Assembly (NCBI GenBank): GCA_963827315.1
Contig: CAWHAL010000001.1
Coordinates: 671,617 to 735,616 of the forward strand
DNA length: 64,000 bases
Reading direction: 5' to 3'
Origin: CAVXEF01 sp963827315
Lineage (GTDB): Bacteria > Planctomycetota > Phycisphaerae > Sedimentisphaerales > Anaerobacaceae
Shown one piece after another: positions 1-7,201 of this stretch; position 1 is the first letter of the stretch; every line of letters starts with the position of its first letter. A program made the translations under genes and the position numbers. The notes below the pieces were generated by a model. That model was not told the DNA's origin. It ran no database searches and saw only the letters and a list, made by a program, of their open reading frames with translations.

Positions 1-873
1 AAATGCAGCCTTAATCTTACTTTCATAATCAGTCTTCATCGCTTCTATTATCAGTTCATTCAAAACTTTCTCGCCGTACTCTGCATATCTGATATGCGTC
101 ATTTGGCTGCGTGCGAAACCTTCGAGGCCAGGAAATAATGTGGCTGCTGTAATATTCATAGTAGAAAGCCAATAAGCAATCTGGGTATGCAATTTTTTGG
201 GAATTGCTATTTTTATTAGGGCCTGTTTGTTCTTGTCTTGCTTCTCGAATTCTTCAAAGTTTTTCACACTAAGCGGCGCACAAATATTTTCTTCAAACGA
301 TTTATATAAATTTTTGGGGAAAAGGAATACTCCCTGCTGTATAGAAATCCTTTTGTTCATTTCCAAGGGTTCGACAACGATTATGCCGGTATCCTGTTTA
401 TCAGTAGCTGTAACTGCTAAAATTTCGTTAACTTCTTGTTCTGTATCTTCATCGTATGATGAACTTAAATGTTCTTTAAGGATAGACTTTTTTGAATTAA
501 CAAAATAAGATGTATCTACCGCCCACAATGCAGCGTCTGATTCTGCTCCGTCAACCGCAAAAAATACTCCAACATAAAAAGACCTTGTAAAATCAAGTAA
601 GCGGGTTGGACAACCGTAGTGTTGCATCAAGGCCAACCATTCGAGATGGCTGTCTTTACTAGGTAAAATTGGAAGATATTGGTGGGCTCTTCTCTTAAAT
701 TCGAGCATAATCTTTTGTTCGAGTTCGCCCCAACCATCCCATCTAATACCGGTTCTTGCCTTTTCAAAGGATGATATAAGTGACCAATTTTTGTTAACTT
801 GGCCTCTGAAAGCATATCTTGGGGACAATTCGGATATAGCCAACAACTCTTTTAAACTTTTTATCTCCATCAT
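1..873 (-). CDS. FRG-domain protein (C-terminus cut by window edge)
   Basis: The reading frame is open from ATG at 873 to the left window edge (291 codons), so the C-terminus is missing. The N-terminus has the signature that names the FRG family: F22-R23-G24 in YAFRGQ, then W30 and, at residues 84-95, QHYGCPTRLLDF, followed by a hydrophobic FFAV stretch. FRG proteins are of unknown activity but recur in phage-defence neighbourhoods and prophages (family knowledge). The start lies 3 bp after the stop of the upstream Mrr-like nuclease gene, so the two are probably co-transcribed and co-translated. A second ATG at 870 is equally possible. No signal peptide or membrane segment is seen. The family call is firm; the defence role is inference. 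Confidence 0.85.
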   Translation of the reverse strand, partial: MMEIKSLKELLAISELSPRYAFRGQVNKNWSLISSFEKARTGIRWDGWGELEQKIMLEFKRRAHQYLPILPSKDSHLEWLALMQHYGCPTRLLDFTRSFYVGVFFAVDGAESDAALWAVDTSYFVNSKKSILKEHLSSSYDEDTEQEVNEILAVTATDKQDTGIIVVEPLEMNKRISIQQGVFLFPKNLYKSFEENICAPLSVKNFEEFEKQDKNKQALIKIAIPKKLHTQIAYWLSTMNITAATLFPGLEGFARSQMTHIRYAEYGEKVLNELIIEAMKTDYESKIKAAF

Positions 874-876
874 GCT

Positions 877-1824
877 TTATCTTCGTTTCAATTGTGTAAT
901 AAGTTCACCTACTGGACAGTAAAAACATCCCGTTTCAACAAGCCTACGTATTTTAAGACGAAAGACTTCATCAAGTTTTAAGCCATATTCAAGTATAAAA
1001 TATAAATCTTGTCCATCCATGCCGAAAATCGAAGAAGGGCGCAAACGCTGATAAGACGCAACGCTATCTGATGAAAAGCATCCTGCGGTGATAAAGATAC
1101 CTCGACCAATCGTAGAATGACCTTGTACGCGACCATCAAGAACCAAAATATCAGCTTGTGTTATTGGCTCAGTTTGCCATTTGGCTTCAAGCAAATAAAT
1201 CTCATGTTCAAATTCGACACTTCCATCTATTTGTTCTCCCTGAATCCGAAATGCTGGTCTGGGATTAAAATTGTAAATTTCAAATAGATTGTGCAAAAAT
1301 TTTTCGAAAGCATACCCCCTTTCTTGTGGAGATAGCTGACTAATGTTCATAAATTGAGATTTGATCTGAGTAATATTTTCAACTGCAACAGCTTGGTCTT
1401 CTGTTTTCTCTTTATTTGTTGATTCAGCCGACTTATCTGAAGGTAGTTTTTCGATAAATTTTGGGTCATGAAGCTCAGGTATTTTGAACCGTAATTGAGC
1501 AACCATATCATTTATTTTTTTGATCTCTTCCCGTGTGACTGGCTTCTTCTTCCTATTTCGATATTTAAGCCCCTCTGATACAATCCTAATCATCAAAGGA
1601 CAAAACTTGTCCCTACTTGTTTGCAGGACTCCTTCTAAAAGTGCTTCGATAGCTGGTTTTTTGCTTCCGCCAAGCCATAAATGCCCTACACCAACAGATT
1701 GAGCCACAGTTCCAAAGTCAATTTTGACTCCTGTTGGTGCAAAAGTTGACCCCGGGAGAAAGCTATACAATGCTGATGCTAATTCTGCTATTGCTTGTGT
1801 CTCTTGTAGTGTTAGTCCTGACAT
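877..1824 (-). CDS. Mrr-like restriction endonuclease domain protein
   Basis: This 315-residue protein has an N-terminal region (1-150) that I do not recognise and a C-terminal PD-(D/E)XK nuclease fold. Visible catalytic elements are the helix with E174 (GYAFEKFLHNLF), D200 in QIDG, and the E213-A-K215 pair in YLLEAKW, the layout of Mrr-type (type IV restriction) nucleases. A Lys/Glu-rich linker sits around 130-150. The C-terminus has two cysteines close together (C300, C303) that may be structural. It lies directly upstream of the FRG gene with a 3-bp gap, so a two-gene module is likely. The methylation-dependent restriction role is a family inference; an RNA or other DNA target is not excluded. 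Confidence 0.75.
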   Translation of the reverse strand: MSGLTLQETQAIAELASALYSFLPGSTFAPTGVKIDFGTVAQSVGVGHLWLGGSKKPAIEALLEGVLQTSRDKFCPLMIRIVSEGLKYRNRKKKPVTREEIKKINDMVAQLRFKIPELHDPKFIEKLPSDKSAESTNKEKTEDQAVAVENITQIKSQFMNISQLSPQERGYAFEKFLHNLFEIYNFNPRPAFRIQGEQIDGSVEFEHEIYLLEAKWQTEPITQADILVLDGRVQGHSTIGRGIFITAGCFSSDSVASYQRLRPSSIFGMDGQDLYFILEYGLKLDEVFRLKIRRLVETGCFYCPVGELITQLKRR

Positions 1825-2504
1825 AATTATGATAGTCTCACTTTTGTTTCTCTACTATTTCCTCTTGCCTCCCAATTCTACCCAAACTGCGAAACATTGT
1901 CCACGACCATTCTGAGCCTGCCTGTCCTGCGTAGCCCTCCGCACTTTTGCCTTTTTACTTTTAACTTTAAACTTCTATCCCCTGTCCCCTATCCGCCGCA
2001 CGCTGTCCGCTACCCGCCATCTCCCACTCCCCTCCGCCCCCCTCCTCCCCCCTTACCTTGCATCCCCTCTCCTCCCCCTTCTGTACTCCGCCTCTCTTGC
2101 CCTGAATCTTTTTCTATCCACAATATCCACTGCACTACAGATGTTGTCCGTTCTCCGTTGTCCGTCATCTGTCTTCTGATTTTTGCATTTATGCTCTTTT
2201 GTCTGTGGTCTTGTGTCTGGTGTCTTAAGTCTATTTGCGCCTGCGCAAATTCGCGCAAGGGGGTACTTCAATCACTGTCCAAAACGCACCAATTTCGTGC
2301 AATTTTTGCAAATTTCTTGTAATTTTTTGAAATTTCTGCAAATTTTTTACATTTTTTACCATTTTTTTCACGCGACTTGCGCGTTTGATATGAAGTTTTT
2401 TCTATTTCGCTTGCGCATTCGTTGCGAAAATGTGTTCGATTTTGTTCGAAGACCAGCCAAAGAAATCCTTGTGAAATTCCCCATTTTGCATTAAATACGC
2501 CGGC
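1825..2504. other. 680-bp gene-free region: pyrimidine tract and repeat arm
   Basis: No convincing gene is seen. From about 1970 to 2120 the + strand is strongly pyrimidine-rich (long C/T runs with few purines), then comes a stuttering stretch built on TGTCCG/TCTG words up to about 2230. From 2242 onwards the region holds the left arm of an inverted repeat described separately. Open frames here are low-complexity Pro/Ser-rich translations with no family resemblance. Confidence 0.6.
2242..2403 (+). repeat. Left arm of inverted repeat with 10-bp phased A/T tracts
   Basis: The arm reads, in order, a GCGCAAATTCGCGCAAGG core, a GTCCAAAACGC box, then eight 10-bp blocks (2291-2370) that each start with AATTT or ATTTTT, then an ACTTGCGCGTTTGATATGAAG box. 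The same order occurs on the opposite strand at 3229-3382, on the other side of the acyltransferase gene. A/T tracts in phase with the helix repeat (AATT/AAATTT type) are known to bend DNA, so the arm is probably intrinsically curved. It may be a mobile or dispersed repeat, or a promoter/architectural element. Confidence 0.8.
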
Positions 2505-3191
2505 ATGTCCGAACAGTTGTCAATCCCGCTAACGAGTATCCAGAGGCTCATCGGCCAAAGGATGCTGGATTCCAAGCGCACTAAACCCTGCTTCTACCTC
2601 GAGTTAAAGGCTGACGTAACTGAGCTAATGTCGCTTCGCCATGAGCTGAAAAAATCATTGGGCTTCAGGATAACGACAAGTGCGTTTTACGTCCGCGCCT
2701 TGGCATTGGCTGCAAAGAGATATCCCCTTATGCTCGCAAGACTTACCAGCGATAGCGATAGCCTCGAAATCCCCGATTCCATAAACGTCGGCTTTGCCGT
2801 CAGTGCCCCGCAAGGCCTTGTCGTGCCGGTAGTTAAGCACGCCGACGAAAAATCGCTCGCTGAAATCGCCCGCCTCGAAAAATCGCTCACCGAAGTTGCC
2901 CTCAGTAATAGACTTACGTCGCACGACCTCGAAGGCCAAACAATAGCATTAAGTTATCTCGGCCCGTACGGCATCGATTCTTTCTTGGCTATCGTACCAC
3001 CCTCCACCAGCACCATTTTAGCGGTTGGCAATGTAATAAACGAGGTTATTCCCCTAAACGGCAAACCAGCAGCGCGAAAAATGGTAAGTCTTTCGCTGGC
3101 TGTTGACCACAAGGTTATAAACGGCGATTACGCCGCCCAATTCCTGAGTCTTATCAAAGAACTATTGCAAAACCCCCGGCAATTGACTTAG
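2505..3191 (+). CDS. Stand-alone 2-oxoacid dehydrogenase E2-type acyltransferase domain
   Basis: The 228 residues cover only the catalytic (CAT-like trimer) domain of dihydrolipoamide acyltransferases: IPLTSIQRLIGQRM at the N-terminus, INVGFAVSAPQGLVVPVV in the middle and the active-site segment DHKVINGDYAAQFL at 201-214. The lipoyl and E1/E3-binding domains of a normal E2 (about 400-550 residues) are absent. The catalytic motif is normally DHRxxDG; here H202 is kept but the Asp is Asn (N206). No dehydrogenase E1 or E3 gene is near. The gene sits between two inverted-repeat arms and has no clear ribosome binding site. It may be a truncated, repurposed or structural acyltransferase. Fold assignment is secure; activity is doubtful. 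Confidence 0.8.
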   Translation: MSEQLSIPLTSIQRLIGQRMLDSKRTKPCFYLELKADVTELMSLRHELKKSLGFRITTSAFYVRALALAAKRYPLMLARLTSDSDSLEIPDSINVGFAVSAPQGLVVPVVKHADEKSLAEIARLEKSLTEVALSNRLTSHDLEGQTIALSYLGPYGIDSFLAIVPPSTSTILAVGNVINEVIPLNGKPAARKMVSLSLAVDHKVINGDYAAQFLSLIKELLQNPRQLT

Positions 3192-3228
3192 CGGAGCATC
3201 GCTGGGCTTTTTGGCAAAAGCGTTAGAA

Positions 3229-3382
3229 AGTTCGCATCAAACGCGCAAGTCAGGTGAAAAAAATGCAAAAAATTGTAAGAAATTTGCAAAAATTCGTAAA
3301 AATTTCAAGAAATTAGCAAAAATTGCAAGAAATTGGCGCGTTTTGGACAGCAATTGATGTACCCCCTTGCGCGAATTTGCGC
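3229..3382 (-). repeat. Right arm of inverted repeat with 10-bp phased A/T tracts
   Basis: Read on the minus strand, this repeats the left arm in the same order. It has the GCGCAAATTCGCGCAAGG core, GGGTAC and a GTCCAAAACGC box. On the + strand AATT starts at 3271, 3281, 3291, 3301, 3311, 3321 and 3331, exactly 10 bp apart. The inner end carries the CATCAAACGCGCAAGT box. The two arms face each other around the 0.7-kb E2-like gene. Confidence 0.8.
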
Positions 3383-3492
3383 GCTGGGAAAACTTGCGCA
3401 TTTGATTGCGCCAGACCCTTGCGCAAATGATTGAACTGACTCCGCTCAAACGCCGCGGAGGCTTTCGCAACAATCCGCCTTAGGCGGATAAA

Positions 3493-3602
3493 ACGCGCAG
3501 GCGAATTGGAGAAGTTTTCGCATCGAATGCGCAGGCGAAATAAGAGAATTTTCGCACCGAACGCGCAGGCAAAATAAGGAATTTTTCACATCAAATGCGC
3601 AA
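3493..3602 (+). repeat. 34-bp tandem repeat (three-plus units)
   Basis: The word AYGCGCAR recurs at 3493, 3527, 3561 and 3595, exactly 34 bp apart, each followed by GGCRAA (absent in the last, partial copy) and then a GAATTTTCGCAYC-type box. The last copy is partial. Related boxes also occur inside both inverted-repeat arms and near 2410-2440 in opposite orientation, so all belong to one repeat family. Confidence 0.75.
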
Positions 3603-3650
3603 GTGTTTTTGGTTTTCTTTTGACATGGATTTATTTCGTATTGTGTGGTG

Positions 3651-3670
3651 CCCTTCGACTTGGCTCAGGG
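3651..3670 (+). repeat. REP-like element CCCTTCGACTTGGCTCAGGG
   Basis: This 20-bp word recurs, reverse-complemented and with small changes, at 9700-9720 in front of ribH (CCCTGAGCGAAGTCGAACGG). Such CCTTCGACT...CTCAGG elements are dispersed in many environmental bacterial genomes (general knowledge). It lies between the repeat block and the 3' end of the methyltransferase gene. Confidence 0.6.
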
Positions 3671-3726
3671 TAAACTGTATATCGTATGTCGTCAGAGGAA
3701 TTTTTTAGACGCAGATTGACGCTGAT

Positions 3727-5223
3727 TCAGGCCAGCTTGTAGGCGATTTGTTCTTCGAGAATGTCTTTGACAGTCAGGGCAATTATGCTCTTGCCGGTTT
3801 TTTTGAAAAAGGCTTGTATCTCAGACATAGCATCGCCAGAGTAATCGAATGAGACGAAGAACCCTTTTGTGCGGTCTTCGCGCATCATTACCGCCTCAAA
3901 GGCATCGATATCGGGTCGGCCAACCTTGTCCTTCTGCTTGACCTGAATCGGGTACCACACATCCATAAATTCAAGCTCATCCGCCTTCTTTTTGGGTATA
4001 GCAGAGATGGGATAAATACGGCCGTCAATACCCATATCGCCCACCTTGGCGACGTTGGGCACACCGCCCAGCGCAATGACTGCCCAGTTCTCAAATTCAA
4101 ACGGCGGAATTTCTCTAAGCTGCTTTTCGCTCCAAGGAAGATCACGAACAACAAAACCACGTCCAACATGCCAGAGTTTCTCATCCTCCTTGAGATGGCA
4201 GACATCACGCAGCCGCTTTGCCATCACACGACAGGCGGTCGGTGAAATATCAATGCCAATCCACTGCCTGTTGAGATTTTCAGCGGCAACGAGTGCAGTA
4301 CCACAACCACAAAAAGCATCGAGAACAATATCGTTTTCATTCGAGCTTGCTTTTATTATGCGGTCAAGAAGTGCAAGCGGTTTTTGTGTTGGATAGCCAA
4401 GACGCTCTTCAGCATGTGACTGAACTGGTGGAATATCTATCCAGATGCTGTCAATAGGTGTACCTTCTTGCTCGTCCAAGTATCTCTTTAGTGCAGGTAC
4501 AGCCCCGGGTTTGGTTTGGATAACAAGGCCTTTTTCATAAGCCTCCTGCATACGTTCCTTTGTCCACCGCCAAACACGGTGTACCCCCAAAAATTCGTAC
4601 GTTAGATTGGGCCGGTCTTTATTCGGGTTAGCCAAATTATCTAATCGGTATCGTCGACCGGTCTCAGGTTCGACGTATTTATAAAAGTTTTTAATATAAT
4701 CTTCATTGTGTGCAAGATATTGCCTATTGAAAGTGTAGTCATCGCTTTTTGTGTAGTAGAAGATTATATCATGGTTGTTTGGGAATGACCTAAAAGCAAG
4801 CCCTTTGGCGCTAGTACGCTTCCAGATTATTTCGGTTTGGAAACTATTTTCGCTAAATATCTGGTCGAGCATTATTTTGACGTAGTGCGAGGCGTGCCAG
4901 TCGCAATGGTAGTAGAACGAGCCGGTTTTCTTTAAGACGCGGTGCAATTCGACGCAACGAGGCCGCATAAATTCGATATAAGCCTGCGTCGAGGCGTGGC
5001 GGTCTTCAAAGGAACGTTTTTCCTTTGTCTCGCCCCAGAAGACCTCATAGTTACGGTTGGAGTTAAAAGGCGGGTCGATATAAATAAGGTCGATGCACTC
5101 ATCCGGGAATTTTTTCAACTGGTCGAGGTTATCCCCGCAGTAGATAACCCTCGTATCCACCAGAGAAGATGGTTTCCCTGATACTGCAACCGCTTTTGCT
5201 TCCGCCGTTTTTTTCTTTGCCAT
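3727..5223 (-). CDS. DNA methyltransferase fused to Mrr-like nuclease domain
   Basis: The 498-residue protein begins with a beta-class amino-methyltransferase (N6-adenine or N4-cytosine). The catalytic DPPF motif is at 50-53 and the SAM-binding motif FCGCGT at 304-309, an order typical of the beta class. The segment from about 375 to 498 adds a PD-(D/E)XK/Mrr-like nuclease: a D400-G pair in GIDGRIYPI and Q427-V-K429 in WYPIQVKQKDK. The fusion suggests one polypeptide that both modifies and cuts, as in type IIG enzymes, or a methylase with a degenerate nuclease; no separate specificity subunit is seen. Its leader resembles the sequence upstream of a 21-codon remnant at 6900-6965. It is divergent from the DUF4238 gene (140 bp apart). 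Confidence 0.85.
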   Translation of the reverse strand: MAKKKTAEAKAVAVSGKPSSLVDTRVIYCGDNLDQLKKFPDECIDLIYIDPPFNSNRNYEVFWGETKEKRSFEDRHASTQAYIEFMRPRCVELHRVLKKTGSFYYHCDWHASHYVKIMLDQIFSENSFQTEIIWKRTSAKGLAFRSFPNNHDIIFYYTKSDDYTFNRQYLAHNEDYIKNFYKYVEPETGRRYRLDNLANPNKDRPNLTYEFLGVHRVWRWTKERMQEAYEKGLVIQTKPGAVPALKRYLDEQEGTPIDSIWIDIPPVQSHAEERLGYPTQKPLALLDRIIKASSNENDIVLDAFCGCGTALVAAENLNRQWIGIDISPTACRVMAKRLRDVCHLKEDEKLWHVGRGFVVRDLPWSEKQLREIPPFEFENWAVIALGGVPNVAKVGDMGIDGRIYPISAIPKKKADELEFMDVWYPIQVKQKDKVGRPDIDAFEAVMMREDRTKGFFVSFDYSGDAMSEIQAFFKKTGKSIIALTVKDILEEQIAYKLA

Positions 5224-5363
5224 AGGCTGTTAGTCTACCCAATAAGGTGCAATTTGCAAGACCCTATTACTGAATTCCCTTGTCCTGACCAGCCCTTGCG
5301 AGTATATATTACATCAGCAATCTGGGTTTCGCGTTTACGGCTATTAGAAGTGATTGATCGCAA

Positions 5364-6296
5364 ATGGGTAAACCAAAAAAACAGCACTACGTACCGCAGT
5401 TCCTTTTGAAGAACTTCACCACAGGGCATAATAGCAAGGCTACAGTATGGGTCTTGGACAAACGCAATGAGAAGGTATATGAGTCTTCCGTCCGGGACGT
5501 AGCTCACGAGAATCAGTTCTACGAGTACCACGGTGAAGCTGGAGACATCGAGGCGGAAGAGTTGATGCAGAAAATTGATTCCAAGGGCGCGGGAATTATA
5601 GCTCGCATTATATCGAACTGTAAACTGCCTTCTTCGGACGAAGACCGTATATGGTTATCGTACTTTATTTCAACCCAGATGTTCCGTACGCCAATGACGC
5701 GCAACGATATGGAAAACTTCCGTCAAACCATAATCCATAAGTGGGGACCAGACATTAGGGTCAGTCCCGATGATCCCAAGACAGTGGGAGAGTATGGCCC
5801 CCAAGACGCGAAATTAAGTTCTCTTATGGTTTTTCGCGATGTCCCGGAGTTTGCCAAGCTATTGCAGGGAAAGGTATGGATTTTGGACGAAGCCTCACGT
5901 ATGCCGCAATATGTTATCTCAGACAATGCGGTAGCTATGCATAACATGGTCGAGCGGCGGGGAAGGGGGAACCTCGGTTTACGCAATGATGGCATTGAGG
6001 TTTATATGCCACTATCGCCCAAGCTTACATTTCATGCTATTTGCCCCATACTGGCTAATGCTGCACTCAAGACGCCCGAACTCTCCGTTAGCTTTTCTCA
6101 TGCTCTTATGGAGGGTGCCCCTATGGTAAACGCTCCCCAGAATGTGGAGTTTGTAAACTCGTTGCAGGTGATTTGGGCGGAACGATTCGTTTACGCAAAA
6201 GACCGGAGCGATTTGGATATGCCTCTCGATATGCTCCGGACGAATCCAGAGCTAAAAGATGGCCCTGGCGTACGGCCGAAACCAGAGGACGTATAG
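5364..6296 (+). CDS. DUF4238 family protein
   Basis: The 310-residue protein starts with KKQHYVPQFLLKNFT (residues 5-19), the hallmark of the DUF4238 family, and continues as a soluble alpha/beta protein with a mid-protein FISTQMFRTP segment. Function is unknown. DUF4238 genes are commonly found singly among restriction and toxin-antitoxin genes (family knowledge). Here it is divergent from the methyltransferase-nuclease fusion, with the start at 5364 close to a short spacer. No membrane segment or signal peptide is seen. I infer only a possible defence association. Confidence 0.8.
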   Translation: MGKPKKQHYVPQFLLKNFTTGHNSKATVWVLDKRNEKVYESSVRDVAHENQFYEYHGEAGDIEAEELMQKIDSKGAGIIARIISNCKLPSSDEDRIWLSYFISTQMFRTPMTRNDMENFRQTIIHKWGPDIRVSPDDPKTVGEYGPQDAKLSSLMVFRDVPEFAKLLQGKVWILDEASRMPQYVISDNAVAMHNMVERRGRGNLGLRNDGIEVYMPLSPKLTFHAICPILANAALKTPELSVSFSHALMEGAPMVNAPQNVEFVNSLQVIWAERFVYAKDRSDLDMPLDMLRTNPELKDGPGVRPKPEDV

Positions 6297-6473
6297 TTTG
6301 TTCCGAGTAGGCCACAAGGTCATACTAATTAGAAATCACCCCTTTGAAACCTCAGTGTCCTCTGCGGCCACCATGAATTCTGCTTTTTTTGGTTTCAGCT
6401 TTTTTTCTCTGTGTCTTGGCGGCTTTCGGGAGTCCATACATTATTTTGTAGGTTGAACTTTTAGCCCATTCGG

Positions 6474-6866
6474 TTATTCACTTAACCCAAGCTTGCGTTT
6501 AATCCACATTATAGCTATCGTAATGACTGCACCTATTAACATCCAAATTAATTTTTCAGCTCTCTTTAACCATACTTTTCTATTTTCATCTTTTTGAAGT
6601 TTTTTTTGGTGTTCTAAATCTCGCAATAGCTGGGTTGCTCCCGGCTTAATGGTAAAATCTACCGCATAGACAGGATCGTCTGTAGTATCACCGCGTGCCT
6701 CGATAGCTCCATAATTCTCTAATTGGCGCATAATGGTATCGTATTCTTGTTTATTAAGCGGAATCTCTTTCGTTACACCATCGAAATACCAATATACTTC
6801 TTCATTTTCTGCATGTTTTACAAGCAAACGCAATAATTCTATTTCTTTATTTGTTAGATGATACAT
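6474..6866 (-). CDS. Small C-terminally membrane-anchored protein, unknown function
   Basis: The 130 residues have an N-terminal helical part (LTNKEIELLRLLVKHAEN) resembling a winged-helix-like fold with an acidic middle, then a charged helix, and one membrane segment near residues 107-121 (LIWMLIGAVITIAIM) followed by the basic tail KRKLGL. This tail-anchored layout would put the soluble part in the cytoplasm. I do not recognise the family. It lies 34 bp downstream of a short remnant that resembles the start of the methyltransferase gene, in the accessory region. Confidence 0.55.
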   Translation of the reverse strand: MYHLTNKEIELLRLLVKHAENEEVYWYFDGVTKEIPLNKQEYDTIMRQLENYGAIEARGDTTDDPVYAVDFTIKPGATQLLRDLEHQKKLQKDENRKVWLKRAEKLIWMLIGAVITIAIMWIKRKLGLSE

Positions 6867-6899
6867 TACTTGGCTTTCAATTTTAACTCAAAACCTTTT

Positions 6900-6965
6900 C
6901 TATTGCTTTGATGGTTTGCTGCTCGCCGGAGTTTTCTTGGAATTGGCTTTAGATTTCTTTCCCAT
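6900..6965 (-). pseudogene. 21-codon remnant resembling the start of the methyltransferase gene
   Basis: A short frame MGKKSKANSKKTPASSKPS.. (21 residues) resembles in composition and position the Lys/Ala-rich start of the fusion methyltransferase at 5223. The 40 bp upstream also match: both have CATAGGC, then GT.TA, CCCAATAA and TTTGCAAG in the same order (5221-5260 and 6963-7003, + strand). It looks like the surviving 5' end of a second copy, or a short gene sharing the same promoter. The homology is by eye only. Confidence 0.4.
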
Positions 6966-7077
6966 AGGCCATCAGTGTAAGCCCTGCCCAATAATTTGCA
7001 AGAGGCAATCAAGATTGACAATTTGCGATTTTTAGAGCGTTTCTGCCGAAGGATAGGAGACGTGGGGTGTACCCACT

Positions 7078-7182
7078 TCAATTCCCCTTAGGCAGGTTTT
7101 CGAGGTTTTCTTTGACCTGCTCGGTGTGGAAACTATCCGGATACAGCTTAATAAACCTTGGGCTTTTTGGGATGCCCTGCCG
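7078..7182 (-). other. Coding-like tail downstream of the YprB-like gene
   Basis: Just after the stop of the YprB-like gene there is an open stretch in another frame that reads like a real C-terminus: PRFIKLYPDSFHTEQVKENL followed by ENLPKGN and a stop at 7078-7080. Between the two lies a short segment with the inverted words ATGCC and GGCAT. This may be the original end of the gene, cut off by a small insertion or a frameshift, or a chance frame. Confidence 0.35.
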
Positions 7183-7201
7183 TTAGGCATGGCCAAGTCC
7201 A

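Larger units (their letters stand above)
3192..3726. other. 535-bp gene-free region made of repeats
   Basis: No gene is seen. The stretch contains the right arm of the inverted repeat (3229-3382), a run of GCGCA-containing boxes, a 34-bp tandem repeat (3493-3602) and a small dispersed palindrome-type repeat (3651-3670). The minus-strand open frame across 3237-3473 is a translation of the repeat itself and resembles the translation of the left arm, which shows it is repeat-derived rather than a gene. Confidence 0.65.

Noticed and set aside
197..508. Plus-strand open frame opposite the FRG gene
   Set aside because: It lies within the FRG coding region on the other strand and shows no family pattern.
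1897..2494. Open frames over the pyrimidine tract and left repeat arm
   Set aside because: Low-complexity translations of repeats; the translation of the right arm on the other strand looks the same.
6866..7081. 71-codon minus-strand frame
   Set aside because: Basic, no family pattern, and it covers the remnant of the methyltransferase leader in another frame.
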